34,034 bases of DNA from Chloroflexota bacterium (lineage in GTDB: Bacteria > Chloroflexota > Anaerolineae > Anaerolineales > Anaerolineaceae), in the NCBI GenBank assembly GCA_012798065.1, contig JAAZNW010000074.1, forward strand, positions 1-34,034, given 5' to 3'. The notes under the pieces are model-generated. The model saw only the letters and a list, made by a program, of their open reading frames with translations, had not been told where the DNA came from and searched no databases. Below, piece by piece: positions 1-8,513 of the stretch (the first letter of the stretch is position 1; every line of letters starts with the position of its first letter). Position numbers and translations under genes: made by a program.

Positions 1-63
1 AAAACTTGGTGCCATAAAAATCCGTATATGTAATATAAGGCAACGATGAAGAAAGGAAATGAT

Positions 64-729
64 ATGAGTGAACAATCCTTCAACCAGGAAAGAAGAGAAG
101 TCAGCGGTTTTTCGGCGTTGGTCTTCAGAGGGATGGGGAGAATCGACCTCCTCCAGAGCGATCACGAAGAGTTGGTGATCGAAACGCAGCCTGAAATACG
201 TTCACGCATTAAAACGGAGGTGCGTGAGGGAACGTTGTACATCGATTATGATGAAAACTGGAAAGACTGGACCGGTCTGCGCAGCCTGAGTGGAGACAAG
301 ATCGTTTTCAAACTGATGATGCGTGAGGTGACGGCGATTTCTATTTCCGGTGTGGGCAGCCTTGACACGCCGCGCATTGAGAGCGCCAATCTTTCATTGG
401 CCATCACCGGGCCGGGTTTACTGACCGTTGGAACGTTGAAGGTGCCCACGCTGACGGTGAACCTTTCGGGAGTTGGAGCCATTGACGTCGCCGGTCAGAC
501 GGATGAGCTGAGCGTTACCCTCAGCGGAGCTGGTTCTCTCAAAGCCAGCCGGCTTGAAGCCGGGAAAGCCAGCGTGAGGCTCAGCGGCGTAGGAACGGCC
601 ACCGTGTGGGCAAAAAACAGCCTTGAGACTTCGATCTCAGGCGCCGGGGTCATTGAATATTATGGCAGCCCGCAGATAACGCAAAACAATACCGGCCTGG
701 GTGTGTTAAAATTCATGGGCAACCGTTAG
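64..729 (+). CDS. DUF2807 (GIN-type) putative adhesin/beta-helix protein
   Basis: Protein of 221 residues, function unknown. Its body is made of repeated SGxG turns (SGVGSL, TGPGLL, SGVGAI, SGAGSL, SGVGTA, SGAGVI) spaced about 20 residues apart. That is the pattern of the DUF2807 / GIN-domain family, which folds as a right-handed beta-helix. No signal peptide or lipobox is visible, although many family members are exported, so the location is uncertain. I chose the ATG at 64 because AGGA precedes it by about six bases. An in-frame ATG at 46, with AAGG five bases upstream, would add six residues. The next gene starts 38 bases downstream on the same strand, so the two may be cotranscribed. Confidence 0.8.
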   Translation: MSEQSFNQERREVSGFSALVFRGMGRIDLLQSDHEELVIETQPEIRSRIKTEVREGTLYIDYDENWKDWTGLRSLSGDKIVFKLMMREVTAISISGVGSLDTPRIESANLSLAITGPGLLTVGTLKVPTLTVNLSGVGAIDVAGQTDELSVTLSGAGSLKASRLEAGKASVRLSGVGTATVWAKNSLETSISGAGVIEYYGSPQITQNNTGLGVLKFMGNR

Positions 730-767
730 CCTGATAGGGGTTGTAAATAACGATTTTGGAGTATTCA

Positions 768-1361
768 ATGGCACAAGATAGAACTCGTAAGATTGTTGTC
801 ACCGCCGTCCTCGGAGCGATCACCATCCTGCTTGGGTTGACGCACTGGGGTTTTATTCCATGGTTTGGGGGTATTTCCCTCACCATCATGCACGTGCCGG
901 TCATCATCGGTGCCATTCTGGAGGGTCCGTTGGTGGGAGCTGGTATCGGTCTCATCTTTGGTCTGTTCAGCATGCTTCAGGCGGCGATCGCCCCCACGGG
1001 TCCGCTTGACCCCCTGTTTACCAACCCCTTGCTGGCTGTTTTACCGCGGCTTTTTATAGGCCCGGTCGCCTGGTTGGTGTGGACAGCGTTGAAGAAGTGG
1101 CCGGTCGTGGGGTTGATCGCCAGCGGTATCGCCGGCAGCCTTACCAACACTGTTTTGGTGTTAAGCGTGCTGGGGTTTTTCTTTGGTCGCGCGCCAGTGA
1201 TGACCCAGATTTTTGGCGAAGAGCTGTGGAAACCACTGAGCGGAATCGCGGTGGTATCAGGCCTGCCTGAGGCTGGCGTTTCAGCCTTGATTACCCTGCT
1301 GGTGGTGGCGGCTTACCGCCAGTTCAGCGTGGGGAAGCGCAAAGGCGCCAACTTGGAATAA
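768..1361 (+). CDS. ECF transporter S component (substrate-binding membrane subunit)
   Basis: Small integral membrane protein of 197 residues with about six hydrophobic helices. It carries the HVPVIIGAILEGPLVGAGIGL segment and a PRLFIGPVAW motif typical of the ECF-transporter S-component family (PF12822 type). Such proteins bind a vitamin or cofactor precursor and pair with EcfT and EcfA. The substrate cannot be read from the sequence. Start at ATG 768 because GGAG lies six bases upstream; a TTG at 756 would extend it by four residues. The T and A subunits lie immediately downstream but on the opposite strand, so this S component is not cotranscribed with them. Confidence 0.82.
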   Translation: MAQDRTRKIVVTAVLGAITILLGLTHWGFIPWFGGISLTIMHVPVIIGAILEGPLVGAGIGLIFGLFSMLQAAIAPTGPLDPLFTNPLLAVLPRLFIGPVAWLVWTALKKWPVVGLIASGIAGSLTNTVLVLSVLGFFFGRAPVMTQIFGEELWKPLSGIAVVSGLPEAGVSALITLLVVAAYRQFSVGKRKGANLE

Positions 1362-1385
1362 ACCGCGTAAAAAATACGGCAGCGA

Positions 1386-1419
1386 TGGTCTCACGCGAAG
1401 AAGACTGCGAGTGAGACCA
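1386..1419. terminator. Inverted repeat between convergent S-component and ecfT genes
   Basis: TGGTCTCAC (1386-1394) and GTGAGACCA (1411-1419) form a perfect 9-bp stem that overlaps the ecfT stop codon at 1391-1393. On the minus strand a run of six T lies about 13 bases past the stem. It sits between two convergent genes, so a bidirectional terminator is the natural reading. The T-run spacing is poor for a classical intrinsic terminator. Confidence 0.45.
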
Positions 1420-2212
1420 CTACGCTTATCAAGACGGCCAAGCCATCCCGGAATGAGAAATGCAACTCAGTCATACTGGAGCGGTATTTAAGCACGCCAT
1501 AAGCGCGGGCGTCCATCGCCAGCGCCAGGTTTTCAGAGCGCCGCAGACTGGTGATAAAGAGGGGAATGATCATCGGGATCACCTGGCGGATACGGTTGAA
1601 CAGCCCTTTACGTTTTTGTCCCCAATCTGAACCGCGTGACGCTTGCGCTTTGGCAATACGTTCTGCTGATTGCGCCAGGAAGGGCAAGAAGCGCAGTGTC
1701 ACCTGCACGATCATCACAAAGTCCATGGTTTGAATACCAACGCGGTTGAGAGGGCTGAGGATTTTCGTCAACCCGTGCAGCAGCTCAGATGTTGAGGTGA
1801 CGAAGCTCACCAGGCTGAGGCACAGAATGAGCCCGGCGAAACGGATGAGCAGCATGACCCCCGCCAGCAGACCGCCGGAGGTGATATTCAGTTTTCCCAG
1901 CTTAATCAGGATGTTCGGGTCTAACGCGCTGGAATAGAAAAACACCTGAATGATGGCGATGATCAAAAGGAAAGGCAAAGGTACGAGCAGGCCCTTAAGC
2001 GCAAACCCGATGGGGACTTTGGAAAGGAGCAGCGCCAGCAGGAGCGCGGCGATACCAATCGACAGCCCGAGTTGTGAAGGGGTAAAAGTGATGGCGATGA
2101 GCAGCACGCCAAATATGATGATTTTCGCGCGCGGGTCAAGCCGGTGAATGATAGAATTCGTAGGGATGTATTGACCCAGGGGAATGCGCGAGAGGAAATC
2201 AAATTCACTCAT
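1391..2212 (-). CDS. ecfT: ECF transporter transmembrane subunit EcfT
   Basis: Membrane scaffold of the energy-coupling-factor transporter, 273 residues with several hydrophobic helices (about residues 30-75, 95-130, 245-273). Two cytoplasmic coupling motifs characteristic of EcfT are visible: AQASRG near residue 188 and DARAYG near residue 233. In the family these insert into grooves of the two ATPase domains. The start ATG at 2212 overlaps the end of the upstream ATPase gene by eight bases, so translation is probably coupled. It forms a module with the fused ATPase gene and most likely serves the convergent S component, and possibly other S proteins elsewhere in the genome. Confidence 0.9.
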   Translation of the reverse strand: MSEFDFLSRIPLGQYIPTNSIIHRLDPRAKIIIFGVLLIAITFTPSQLGLSIGIAALLLALLLSKVPIGFALKGLLVPLPFLLIIAIIQVFFYSSALDPNILIKLGKLNITSGGLLAGVMLLIRFAGLILCLSLVSFVTSTSELLHGLTKILSPLNRVGIQTMDFVMIVQVTLRFLPFLAQSAERIAKAQASRGSDWGQKRKGLFNRIRQVIPMIIPLFITSLRRSENLALAMDARAYGVLKYRSSMTELHFSFRDGLAVLISVVVSLAVFFA

Positions 2213-3944
2213 GCGGACCCCCTGTATTCACTGCGCGCAACGCCTGGAATAACTGCTCGGCCCGCACGACGCGCTGCGGGATTGGCCATCCCTTTTCCCG
2301 TAAGGCTCCTGCTAATTTGACAATTGACGGCTGCCCCAGCGAGGCTTCGTCGATCAACCGCGCGTCATTAAACAGGTCAGCGGTATTACCGGTGCGCAAC
2401 GCTTTCCCTTTGGAAAGGATGGTGAGGTTTTCAGTCAGTTCGGTGATATCGCCCATGCTGTGCGAGCTGAGCACCAGTTCCACGCCGCTTTCCTGGTAAT
2501 CCTTGAGGATGCCATGCAGATTGCGCCTGGACGCCGGGTCGAGGCCGGCTGTGGGTTCGTCCAGGATGAGCAGACGCGGTTGCAGCGCCATGGTAGCCGC
2601 CAGCGCCACCTTGCGTTTCTCACCGCCACTAAGCGTATAGGTAAGGCGGTCTTTGAATTTATCGAAATCCAGACCCACCAGCTGCATCGCTTCTCGCACC
2701 CGCTTTGCCAGGTTTTCTTTGCCGTACAAATTCTTGGGACCGTAAGCGATTTCATCGCCCACATACTGCTCGAAGAAGTAAATCTCAGGGTTTTGGAACA
2801 CCAACCCGGCGAAACGCCGCACCGCTTTGATATCAAGACGCGGGTCGCGAAAATCGTACGGACCGATGCGCAGTTTTCCGCTTTGCGGACGGTAGAGCCC
2901 GTTGAGATGTTGCAGCAGGGTGGATTTGCCCGAACCTGTGGCGCCGCAAAAACCGTGAGCCGCGCCGCTATGTACTTGCAGCGTTACATCGAAAAGGGAT
3001 TGGTGCGAAAGCGGGGTATCAGGCAGATAAGTATGGCTGAGATTCTCCACATCGATCAGGATTTCACCTGTCATGGGTGAAAGGCGCTCAGAGAGAAGCT
3101 GGTGTGAACCGCGGTAGGGTGGTATTTGCGCCAGCGCCTGTTCAAAATCAACCGGCAAATGGTTCAGTTGAGCGTTAAGCTGGCGAATTTCGCGCAGCAG
3201 CATCACGGTTGAGGGTTGCTCCAGCCCGCAGGCAGTAAGCAGCTTCAGGTCAGCGAAAAGGTCCTGGGGGGCACCGTCAAACACCAGGTTGCCGGCATTA
3301 AGCGCTAAAACGCGCTCGGCGCGCGCGGCTTCTTCCATAAAGTGGGTGATGAACAGCACGGTGATGCCGCGGTTGTGCAGCGATTGCATTTCAGCCAGCA
3401 CATCCAGCCTGCCGCGCGGATCGAGCATAGCGGTGGACTCGTCGAAGATGACGCATTCCGGCTGCATGGCCAGCACGCCAGCCAGCGCCACACGCTGTTT
3501 TTGACCAGCCGAGAGCAGGTGCGGGAGTTGTTCTTTATGACCGCTCATTTTTACGGTTTCGAGAGCCGCGTCCACCCGCGCGCGAATTTCCGCAGGCAGC
3601 ACGCCCAGGTTTTCAGGTCCGAAAGCGGTATCTTCTTCGATCAGCGTGGCAACGATCTGGTCTTCGGGGTTCTGAAAGACCATCCCTACCCCCGCGCGAA
3701 TCTTAGGGAGGTTGCTCTTCAGCGCGGTGTTTTGCCCAGCGATGAGCACCTGTCCGTGACTGGGCAGCAGCAACGCGTTGCAATGGCGCGCGAAGGTGGT
3801 CTTGCCCGAGCCGTTGGCGCCCACGATGGCAACCCATTCACCCTGGTGAATTTTTACGCTGATATCGTTCAAGGCTGGCGGGGAGGAATGTTCACTACCG
3901 GGATGGCGGTAGGTGACGTGGTCAAACTCGATCAAAGGCGGCAA
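2205..3944 (-). CDS. ecfA: Fused double-domain ECF transporter ATPase (EcfA1-EcfA2)
   Basis: Two complete ABC ATPase domains in one 579-residue chain. The N-terminal domain has Walker A GANGSGKTT (about 42-50), Q-loop VFQNPEDQIVA and a Walker B ending CVIFDESTAMLDP. The C-terminal domain has Walker A GATGSGKST, VFQNPEIYFFEQ, LSGGEKRKVALAA and LLILDEPTAGLDP. The N-terminal signature reads LSAGQKQRVALA. Separate EcfA1 and EcfA2 subunits are usual in Firmicutes; the fused form supplies both halves of the dimer. The TTG start at 3944 is set by AGGGAG six bases upstream. It is the first gene of a minus-strand operon with ecfT and diverges from the amino-acid importer. Confidence 0.9.
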   Translation of the reverse strand: MPPLIEFDHVTYRHPGSEHSSPPALNDISVKIHQGEWVAIVGANGSGKTTFARHCNALLLPSHGQVLIAGQNTALKSNLPKIRAGVGMVFQNPEDQIVATLIEEDTAFGPENLGVLPAEIRARVDAALETVKMSGHKEQLPHLLSAGQKQRVALAGVLAMQPECVIFDESTAMLDPRGRLDVLAEMQSLHNRGITVLFITHFMEEAARAERVLALNAGNLVFDGAPQDLFADLKLLTACGLEQPSTVMLLREIRQLNAQLNHLPVDFEQALAQIPPYRGSHQLLSERLSPMTGEILIDVENLSHTYLPDTPLSHQSLFDVTLQVHSGAAHGFCGATGSGKSTLLQHLNGLYRPQSGKLRIGPYDFRDPRLDIKAVRRFAGLVFQNPEIYFFEQYVGDEIAYGPKNLYGKENLAKRVREAMQLVGLDFDKFKDRLTYTLSGGEKRKVALAATMALQPRLLILDEPTAGLDPASRRNLHGILKDYQESGVELVLSSHSMGDITELTENLTILSKGKALRTGNTADLFNDARLIDEASLGQPSIVKLAGALREKGWPIPQRVVRAEQLFQALRAVNTGGPHE

Positions 3945-4053
3945 AACGCGCTCCCTGAAAAAGTGATACCTGCAAACACGCGGTTATTATACTGGAAGAA
4001 AACCCTTACACTTGAAGATATTTCCCCCCATTTTTGCTTGACTTCCTGTTCAG

Positions 4054-4081
4054 TTGTGTATTCTTATTCCTGTTATATAAT
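4054..4081 (+). promoter_or_regulatory. Predicted sigma-A promoter of the amino-acid ABC operon
   Basis: A perfect TATAAT at 4076-4081 is preceded after 16 bases by TTGTGT (4054-4059), a weak -35. The leader is short and ends in a strong ribosome binding site, CGGAGG, at 4115-4120, six bases before the ATG at 4126. Confidence 0.6.
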
Positions 4082-4125
4082 AAGTGTAAGGTTTCAACGT
4101 AGAATAAATTTAAACGGAGGAAATA

Positions 4126-4911
4126 ATGAAACGCCTGATCTACCTTGCTGTGGTGCTGGTTCTGGTTTTTGCTCTTGCTGCGTGCAGCGCATCTTCCGAT
4201 CACCTGGCGGCAATCAAAAAAGCTGGCAAGATGGTGGTAGGAACGTCTGCTGACTATCCGCCTTTTGAATTTGTGGATGAGGCGGGGAATACCACCGGTT
4301 TTGACGTGGATTTGATGAATGAGATTGGGAAACGCCTGGGTGTGAAGGTGGAATGGGTAGATATGCCCTTCGATAGCCTGATCGCCGCAGTACAGGGCGG
4401 TAAGATCGACCTTTCCATTGCGGCTTTCAATTATGATGAAGAACGTGACAAGACAGTTGATTTCACCGATGCTTACTACACCAGTGAAGACGCGTTGGTA
4501 ATCATGGAATCACTCGCAGGCGACCCGCCAACTCCTGAAAACCTCGAGCAGTTCATCATCGGGGTTCAATCAGGTACTACCCAGGATGCCTGGTTGACAG
4601 ATAACCTCGAAGCCACCGGAAAGCTGAAAGCGGGTTCCTTACAGCGTTATGAGCGTGTGGACCAGGCCTTTATGGACCTGCAGGCTGGCCGGGTGCAGGT
4701 GATCATGTCTGATTATGTGCCAGCCAAAGCACTGGTTGATAAGTTCGGCGGGATGAAAATCGTCTACCAGGGTGTGCTTTCGACTGGTCCGATGAACATT
4801 GTCATTCCCGATGGCGATAAGCACCTGCAAACTGAGGTCAACAAAATCATCAAAGACCTGCAGGATGAAGGGTTCATCGACGCGCTGGCTGTCAAGTATT
4901 TCTCTGAGTAA
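4126..4911 (+). CDS. Polar amino-acid ABC transporter substrate-binding lipoprotein
   Basis: Family 3 solute-binding protein of 261 residues. The N-terminus is a lipoprotein signal peptide with lipobox LAAC, putting the acylated cysteine at residue 20. The mature part starts the typical fold: GTSADYPPFEF, GFDVDLMNEIGKRLG, and WVDMPFDSLIAAVQGGKIDL. ERDKTVDFTDAYY carries the conserved arginine that binds the ligand alpha-carboxylate. MSDYVPA carries the aspartate expected to contact the amino group. It is first in a four-gene import operon and is separated from the permease by a strong hairpin. The amino acid transported cannot be assigned. Confidence 0.92.
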   Translation: MKRLIYLAVVLVLVFALAACSASSDHLAAIKKAGKMVVGTSADYPPFEFVDEAGNTTGFDVDLMNEIGKRLGVKVEWVDMPFDSLIAAVQGGKIDLSIAAFNYDEERDKTVDFTDAYYTSEDALVIMESLAGDPPTPENLEQFIIGVQSGTTQDAWLTDNLEATGKLKAGSLQRYERVDQAFMDLQAGRVQVIMSDYVPAKALVDKFGGMKIVYQGVLSTGPMNIVIPDGDKHLQTEVNKIIKDLQDEGFIDALAVKYFSE

Positions 4912-4930
4912 TTTTCTCGGCATTCAAACG

Positions 4931-4967
4931 GAGGTAACGGTATCAGTGACCTGATTACCGTTACCTC
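4931..4967 (+). repeat. Intercistronic stem-loop between binding-protein and permease genes
   Basis: GAGGTAACGGTA (4931-4942) pairs perfectly with TACCGTTACCTC (4956-4967). The stem continues inward as TCAG/CTGA around a TGAC loop, with one bulged T. No T-run follows, so it is more likely a 3'-end-protecting or partial-attenuation structure than a full terminator. Confidence 0.65.
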
Positions 4968-5031
4968 GACCACAACCGCTGCGCTTGTTCACTTATAGCG
5001 CTGCCTATCCTCAACCAGGAGTGATTGAGCG

Positions 5032-5676
5032 TTGGATTTCATGAAGTTCCTGCAGTATATTGCTTCGGGCACCGCTTATACAATCGCAGTCACGTTGGTA
5101 GCGTTGCCTTCCGGGTTGCTGCTGGGAATCCTCTTCTCAATTCTGAACGTTTACGGGGGAAAAGTTACTCAGCGCCTGACCTCCCTCTACAGCACCATCA
5201 TGCGTGGTATCCCGCCGATTGTGCTGCTCTTTATTCTCTATTTCATCGTGTCTGGCAGTATCAACCTTTCACCGTTCTGGGCGGGTTCGATTTCGCTGGG
5301 AATTGTCAGCAGCGCCTACCAGATGGAGATTGTGCGCGGCGCGATACTATCTGTCAGTGGCGGACAGATGATGGCTGCCCGGGCTATTGGCATGAGCAAA
5401 AACCAGGCCATCAGGCATGTCATTTTGCCGCAAACCCTGCGCCTGGCCATCCCGCCCTGGTCAAACGAGGCTGCCATCGTGGTTAAGGATTCTTCACTGG
5501 TATACGCTTTGGGCGTACCAGAAATCCTGCGGCGCGCTCAGCTGATCAGTGCCAGCACCCAGGAACCTTTCTTGGCCTATGCGGTGGCTGCGCTCATCTA
5601 TTTCTTGCTGGTGTTCATCACCAACCGTTTGCTGGACGCGCTGGACCGACGGTTGCATATTCCAGCCAACCCATGA
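5032..5676 (+). CDS. Amino-acid ABC transporter permease (first of two)
   Basis: Inner-membrane permease of the HisM/GlnP type, 214 residues. It carries the family motif [15 protein letters not shown] early and the EAA-type cytoplasmic loop [33 protein letters not shown] cut here into its key parts: AARAIGMS, then VILPQTLR, then PPWSNE. No ATG has a usable ribosome binding site. The TTG at 5032 has AGGAG ten bases upstream and is preferred over the ATG at 5041, which would be 19 bases away. The ATPase gene follows after 13 bases. Together with the second permease it probably forms a heterodimeric channel. Confidence 0.88.
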   Translation: MDFMKFLQYIASGTAYTIAVTLVALPSGLLLGILFSILNVYGGKVTQRLTSLYSTIMRGIPPIVLLFILYFIVSGSINLSPFWAGSISLGIVSSAYQMEIVRGAILSVSGGQMMAARAIGMSKNQAIRHVILPQTLRLAIPPWSNEAAIVVKDSSLVYALGVPEILRRAQLISASTQEPFLAYAVAALIYFLLVFITNRLLDALDRRLHIPANP

Positions 5677-5689
5677 TTTGGAGACAGAC

Positions 5690-6454
5690 ATGGCAAAACC
5701 GATTCTGACCATCAAGAAGCTGACCAAAAAATACGGGGAAAACGTCATTTTCCATGATATGGACCTGGTGGTGAACGAAGGCGATACCATCGTCATTATT
5801 GGCCCCAGTGGAACAGGCAAGAGCACGCTGCTGCGCTGTATTAACTTGCTCACAATTGCGGATGAGGGCCAGATCTGGCTGGATGATATAGAGATTACCG
5901 CCAAAAGTTGTGATGAAGACAAGGTGCGCCAGCATATTGGAATGGTGTTCCAGAATTTTCTGCTTTTCAACCACCTCACCGCGTTGGAAAACGTGATGCT
6001 GGGTCTGACCAAGGTCAGGCACATGAAACCGGATGAAGCCAAACACAAAGCGTTGCTCGAACTGGAGCGGGTAGGGCTTTTAGACCGGGCTGACCACTAC
6101 CCGGGGCAGCTCTCGGGTGGGCAGCAACAGCGCGTGGCGATTGCCCGCGCGCTGGCGATGGACCCGCGCATTATGCTTTTCGATGAACCGACCTCGGCGT
6201 TAGACCCTGAATTGATTGGTGAGGTGTTGGAAGTGATGCGCAAACTGGCGCTCGAAGGCATGACCATGCTGGTGGTGACCCACGAGATGGGGTTTGCCAG
6301 AGAGGTGGCTGACCGCATCGTTTTCCTTGAAAAAGGCAGTATTGTTGAAGAAGGTTCACCAGAAGACCTGTTTTACCACCCCAAGCACGAGCGCACGCGT
6401 GAATTTCTCTGGAAGATCACCGAACTGTATGGGAAGAAAGAAAAAGAGAGTTAA
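5690..6454 (+). CDS. Polar amino-acid ABC transporter ATP-binding protein (GlnQ-like)
   Basis: Cytoplasmic ATPase of 254 residues, the normal length for GlnQ/ArtP/HisP proteins. Motifs are in order: Walker [11 protein letters not shown]-loop [12 protein letters not shown], signature [14 protein letters not shown], Walker [15 protein letters not shown] and switch histidine VVTHEMGFA. The open frame runs further upstream inside the permease gene. The ATG at 5690 with TTTGGAG just before it gives the standard family N-terminus, so I start there. The second permease begins at the very next base after its stop codon, which indicates tight translational coupling. Confidence 0.93.
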   Translation: MAKPILTIKKLTKKYGENVIFHDMDLVVNEGDTIVIIGPSGTGKSTLLRCINLLTIADEGQIWLDDIEITAKSCDEDKVRQHIGMVFQNFLLFNHLTALENVMLGLTKVRHMKPDEAKHKALLELERVGLLDRADHYPGQLSGGQQQRVAIARALAMDPRIMLFDEPTSALDPELIGEVLEVMRKLALEGMTMLVVTHEMGFAREVADRIVFLEKGSIVEEGSPEDLFYHPKHERTREFLWKITELYGKKEKES

Positions 6455-7135
6455 ATGATCGCCTGGTTAAAGTTGTTTGAGCGCTATTTACCCGAATTCA
6501 TCAAGGGTGCGGGGGTCACCCTTGAGCTGACCGCGGTTGGACTCACGCTGGGGTTTGTTCTCGGTCTCGCGCTGGCAGTCGCCAGGGTATATGCACCGAA
6601 ATGGTTGAAAACCATTGCCATCGGTTACATTGAGCTCTTCCGGGGTACGCCGCTGCTGGTGCAATTGTTCATCATCTATTACGGGTTGCCTTCGCTGGGG
6701 ATTACTCTATCGCAAACCCTTTCCGCATTTCTGGCCTTGGGATTGAATAGCGCGGCTTACCAGGCAGAATATTTGCGCGGCGCGATTTTATCTATTGGGG
6801 CGTCGCAGATGACCGCTGGCAGAGCGATTGGGCTTTCGCGCTGGAAGACCATCTGGTATGTCATCCTGCCGCAGGCGCTGCGGTTGGTGATCCCCGCCTG
6901 GTCCAACGAGCCGATTTCGCTGCTGAAAACCACGGCGATTGTGTTCCTCATCGCGGTGCAAGACCTGATGGCAAAGGCCAAACGTGCCGCTGCGGATACC
7001 TACAACCCGGTAGGCAGTTACCTGGCGGTCGCGGTGGTTTACCTGGTATTGGTGTTCATATTCACCTGGGGGTTGAAGTACCTGGAAAAGAAGACCCGCA
7101 TCCCGGGTTTTGAGATGGGATTAAAAAAGGGCTGA
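6455..7135 (+). CDS. Amino-acid ABC transporter permease (second of two)
   Basis: Permease of 226 residues in the HisM/ArtQ family. It has FRGTPLLVQLFIIYYGLP near residue 66 and the coupling loop TAGRAIGLS, VILPQALR, PAWSNEPISLLKTTA. It belongs to the same operon as the binding protein, the other permease and the ATPase. Its last 15 bases overlap the 3' end of the convergent dehydratase gene, and no terminator is visible between them. Confidence 0.9.
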   Translation: MIAWLKLFERYLPEFIKGAGVTLELTAVGLTLGFVLGLALAVARVYAPKWLKTIAIGYIELFRGTPLLVQLFIIYYGLPSLGITLSQTLSAFLALGLNSAAYQAEYLRGAILSIGASQMTAGRAIGLSRWKTIWYVILPQALRLVIPAWSNEPISLLKTTAIVFLIAVQDLMAKAKRAAADTYNPVGSYLAVAVVYLVLVFIFTWGLKYLEKKTRIPGFEMGLKKG

Positions 7136-8110
7136 GTAACGCTCGACCAGTTCCATAAACGTGGGTAGATTAATATTGCTGCCACTGATGACCACTGTGG
7201 TTGGGGCATCTGGCTTGATTTTGCCTGCCAGCAAGGCGGCGACCCCCACCGCGCCCGAACCCTCTACCACCAGGCGATGTTTATAAAAAAGGTAGGCCAC
7301 CGCCTGACCGATCTCTTCTTCGCTGACCAGAGCGGTATGGTTGACCACTTCACGGCAAATCGCGAAGGAATAAAGGTTGGGGGTGCCCAGCCCGCCTTTC
7401 AGTCCGTCAGCCAGGGTGGCTTCTTCTGGCAACTCCAATACTCTTCCTGCTTCCAGGCTGCGCACCATGACCGGAGCGCGTTCCATGCTTACCCCCCAGG
7501 TTTGCACCGGCGAAGATTGCTGCCGGCTGACGAGGCCGATTCCGGCGCCCATGCCGCCCCCGGAGAGCGGGTAGATAATGTGGCAGGTGTCTGGCGCATC
7601 GGCGAGAATTTCCAGCGCCATGGTTCCCTGCCCGGCAATAACCCGCAGATCGTCGAATGAAGAGACGTGCACAAGGCCATTTTTTTCTTCGTATTCAATC
7701 GCTGCGGCATCGGCCTCATCATAACTATTGCCCGTTACGATAATATGCGCGTGCGTCTTGCGCAGACTCTCTACTTTGCAGGCGGGTGTATGGGTGGATA
7801 GAAAAATGGTGACCGGGACTCCCAGTAATTCACCCATGTACGCCAGCGCCTTTCCATGATTGCCGCTGGAAACCGTGATTACGCCCCGCGTTTTCTCTTC
7901 TTCGGTGAGTTGCAGCAAGCGGTTGGCAGCCCCGCGCAGCTTGAATGAACCCGTTGGTTGCAAACACTCAAGCTTGAGTGAGACCGGGGCGTTGACTCTT
8001 TCGCTCAGAAAAACTGAATGGATCAAAGGTGTGCGCAGGATGTAAGGTTGAATCCGTTTATGCGCGTCTTTAATATCTTGAAGCGAGATGAGATCCATTG
8101 GATGTGTCAT
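7121..8110 (-). CDS. Threonine/serine dehydratase, PLP-dependent (catabolic type)
   Basis: Fold type II PLP enzyme of 329 residues. The PLP lysine is K57 in TGSFKLRGAANRL. The substrate-binding loop is SSGNHGKALAY and the phosphate-binding glycine loop is SGGGMGAG. The length matches single-domain threonine ammonia-lyases (TdcB type). There is no C-terminal ACT regulatory domain of the biosynthetic IlvA kind, so isoleucine feedback control is not expected. The expected reaction is deamination of threonine or serine to 2-oxobutyrate or pyruvate and ammonia; serine racemase activity is possible in this family. The ATG at 8110 has only a weak AGG upstream. It is convergent with the amino-acid importer, which might supply substrate (inference). 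Confidence 0.87.
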   Translation of the reverse strand: MTHPMDLISLQDIKDAHKRIQPYILRTPLIHSVFLSERVNAPVSLKLECLQPTGSFKLRGAANRLLQLTEEEKTRGVITVSSGNHGKALAYMGELLGVPVTIFLSTHTPACKVESLRKTHAHIIVTGNSYDEADAAAIEYEEKNGLVHVSSFDDLRVIAGQGTMALEILADAPDTCHIIYPLSGGGMGAGIGLVSRQQSSPVQTWGVSMERAPVMVRSLEAGRVLELPEEATLADGLKGGLGTPNLYSFAICREVVNHTALVSEEEIGQAVAYLFYKHRLVVEGSGAVGVAALLAGKIKPDAPTTVVISGSNINLPTFMELVERYSALF

Positions 8111-8170
8111 AGAACCTATGACTTATTTTATATCAAATAGCAAGAAGGACCTGTAAACTTAATTGAGGAA

Positions 8171-8366
8171 AATCCTGCTCAGGGATAATTATTAGGGACA
8201 ACCCCCGAGTAAGGCGCGAAAGCCTGACTTCTCGCATAAGCAGGAGGAACCAATCCTTTGAAGGAGCCAAACGCGAATGACGGTTTCTTACGATACGGAG
8301 GACAAAAATCGTTGATTTTGATGGGTACCAGATAATTCCTTTTCTGGGCTATTCAGGAAACGGTTT
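8171..8366 (+). ncRNA. Candidate structured RNA, class not recognised
   Basis: The stretch contains several mutually compatible stems. TCCTGCT (8173-8179) pairs with AGCAGGA (8239-8245) as an outer helix. Inside it lie GGG-ACAA-CCC (8195-8204) and CGAG/CTCG (8206-8209 with 8231-8234), the latter enclosing AGGC-GCGAAA-GCCT (8212-8225). A second domain has GGAACC (8246-8251) pairing with GGTTTC (8282-8287) around TCCT-TTGA-AGGA (8254-8265). It ends in a terminator-like hairpin, TTTTCTG/CAGGAAA (8340-8360), followed by CGGTTTT. No long open frame is present. I do not recognise the family, and the strand is inferred from the loops and terminator. Confidence 0.45.
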
Positions 8367-8471
8367 TACAGGCCAGGTAAAGGGTTGGCAGCGGAAGGAT
8401 TTGAACCCCGTGATAGCGGCAGGCAGCCTGCAGCGCCTTTGGCAGCCAATGCTGGCCCTCACATCGCAGCC

Positions 8472-8500
8472 TTGACATTCATCCTTCACCCGTCTATACT
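8472..8500 (+). promoter_or_regulatory. Consensus promoter of the thiamine operon
   Basis: TTGACA (8472-8477), 17-base spacer, TATACT (8495-8500). This predicts a start near 8507, just before the TPP aptamer. Confidence 0.85.
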
Positions 8501-8513
8501 CAATGTAGATAAA

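Noticed and set aside
4038..4043. TTGACT as -35 box of the amino-acid operon
   Set aside because: It lies 32 bases before TATAAT, too far for a sigma-A promoter.
3342..4253. 303-codon open frame on the plus strand across the ecfA gene
   Set aside because: It is antisense to a clear double ABC ATPase and has no recognisable protein features.
8171..8366. c-di-AMP (ydaO) riboswitch
   Set aside because: GGAGGAACC is reminiscent, but the other conserved blocks such as GGGGTGAATC are missing.
8387..8412. tRNA-like 3' half on the minus strand (GGGTTCAAATCC T-arm and CGCTGCCA end)
   Set aside because: No matching 5' acceptor strand or valid anticodon arm is found upstream, and the T stem pairs poorly. 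At best a tRNA relic.
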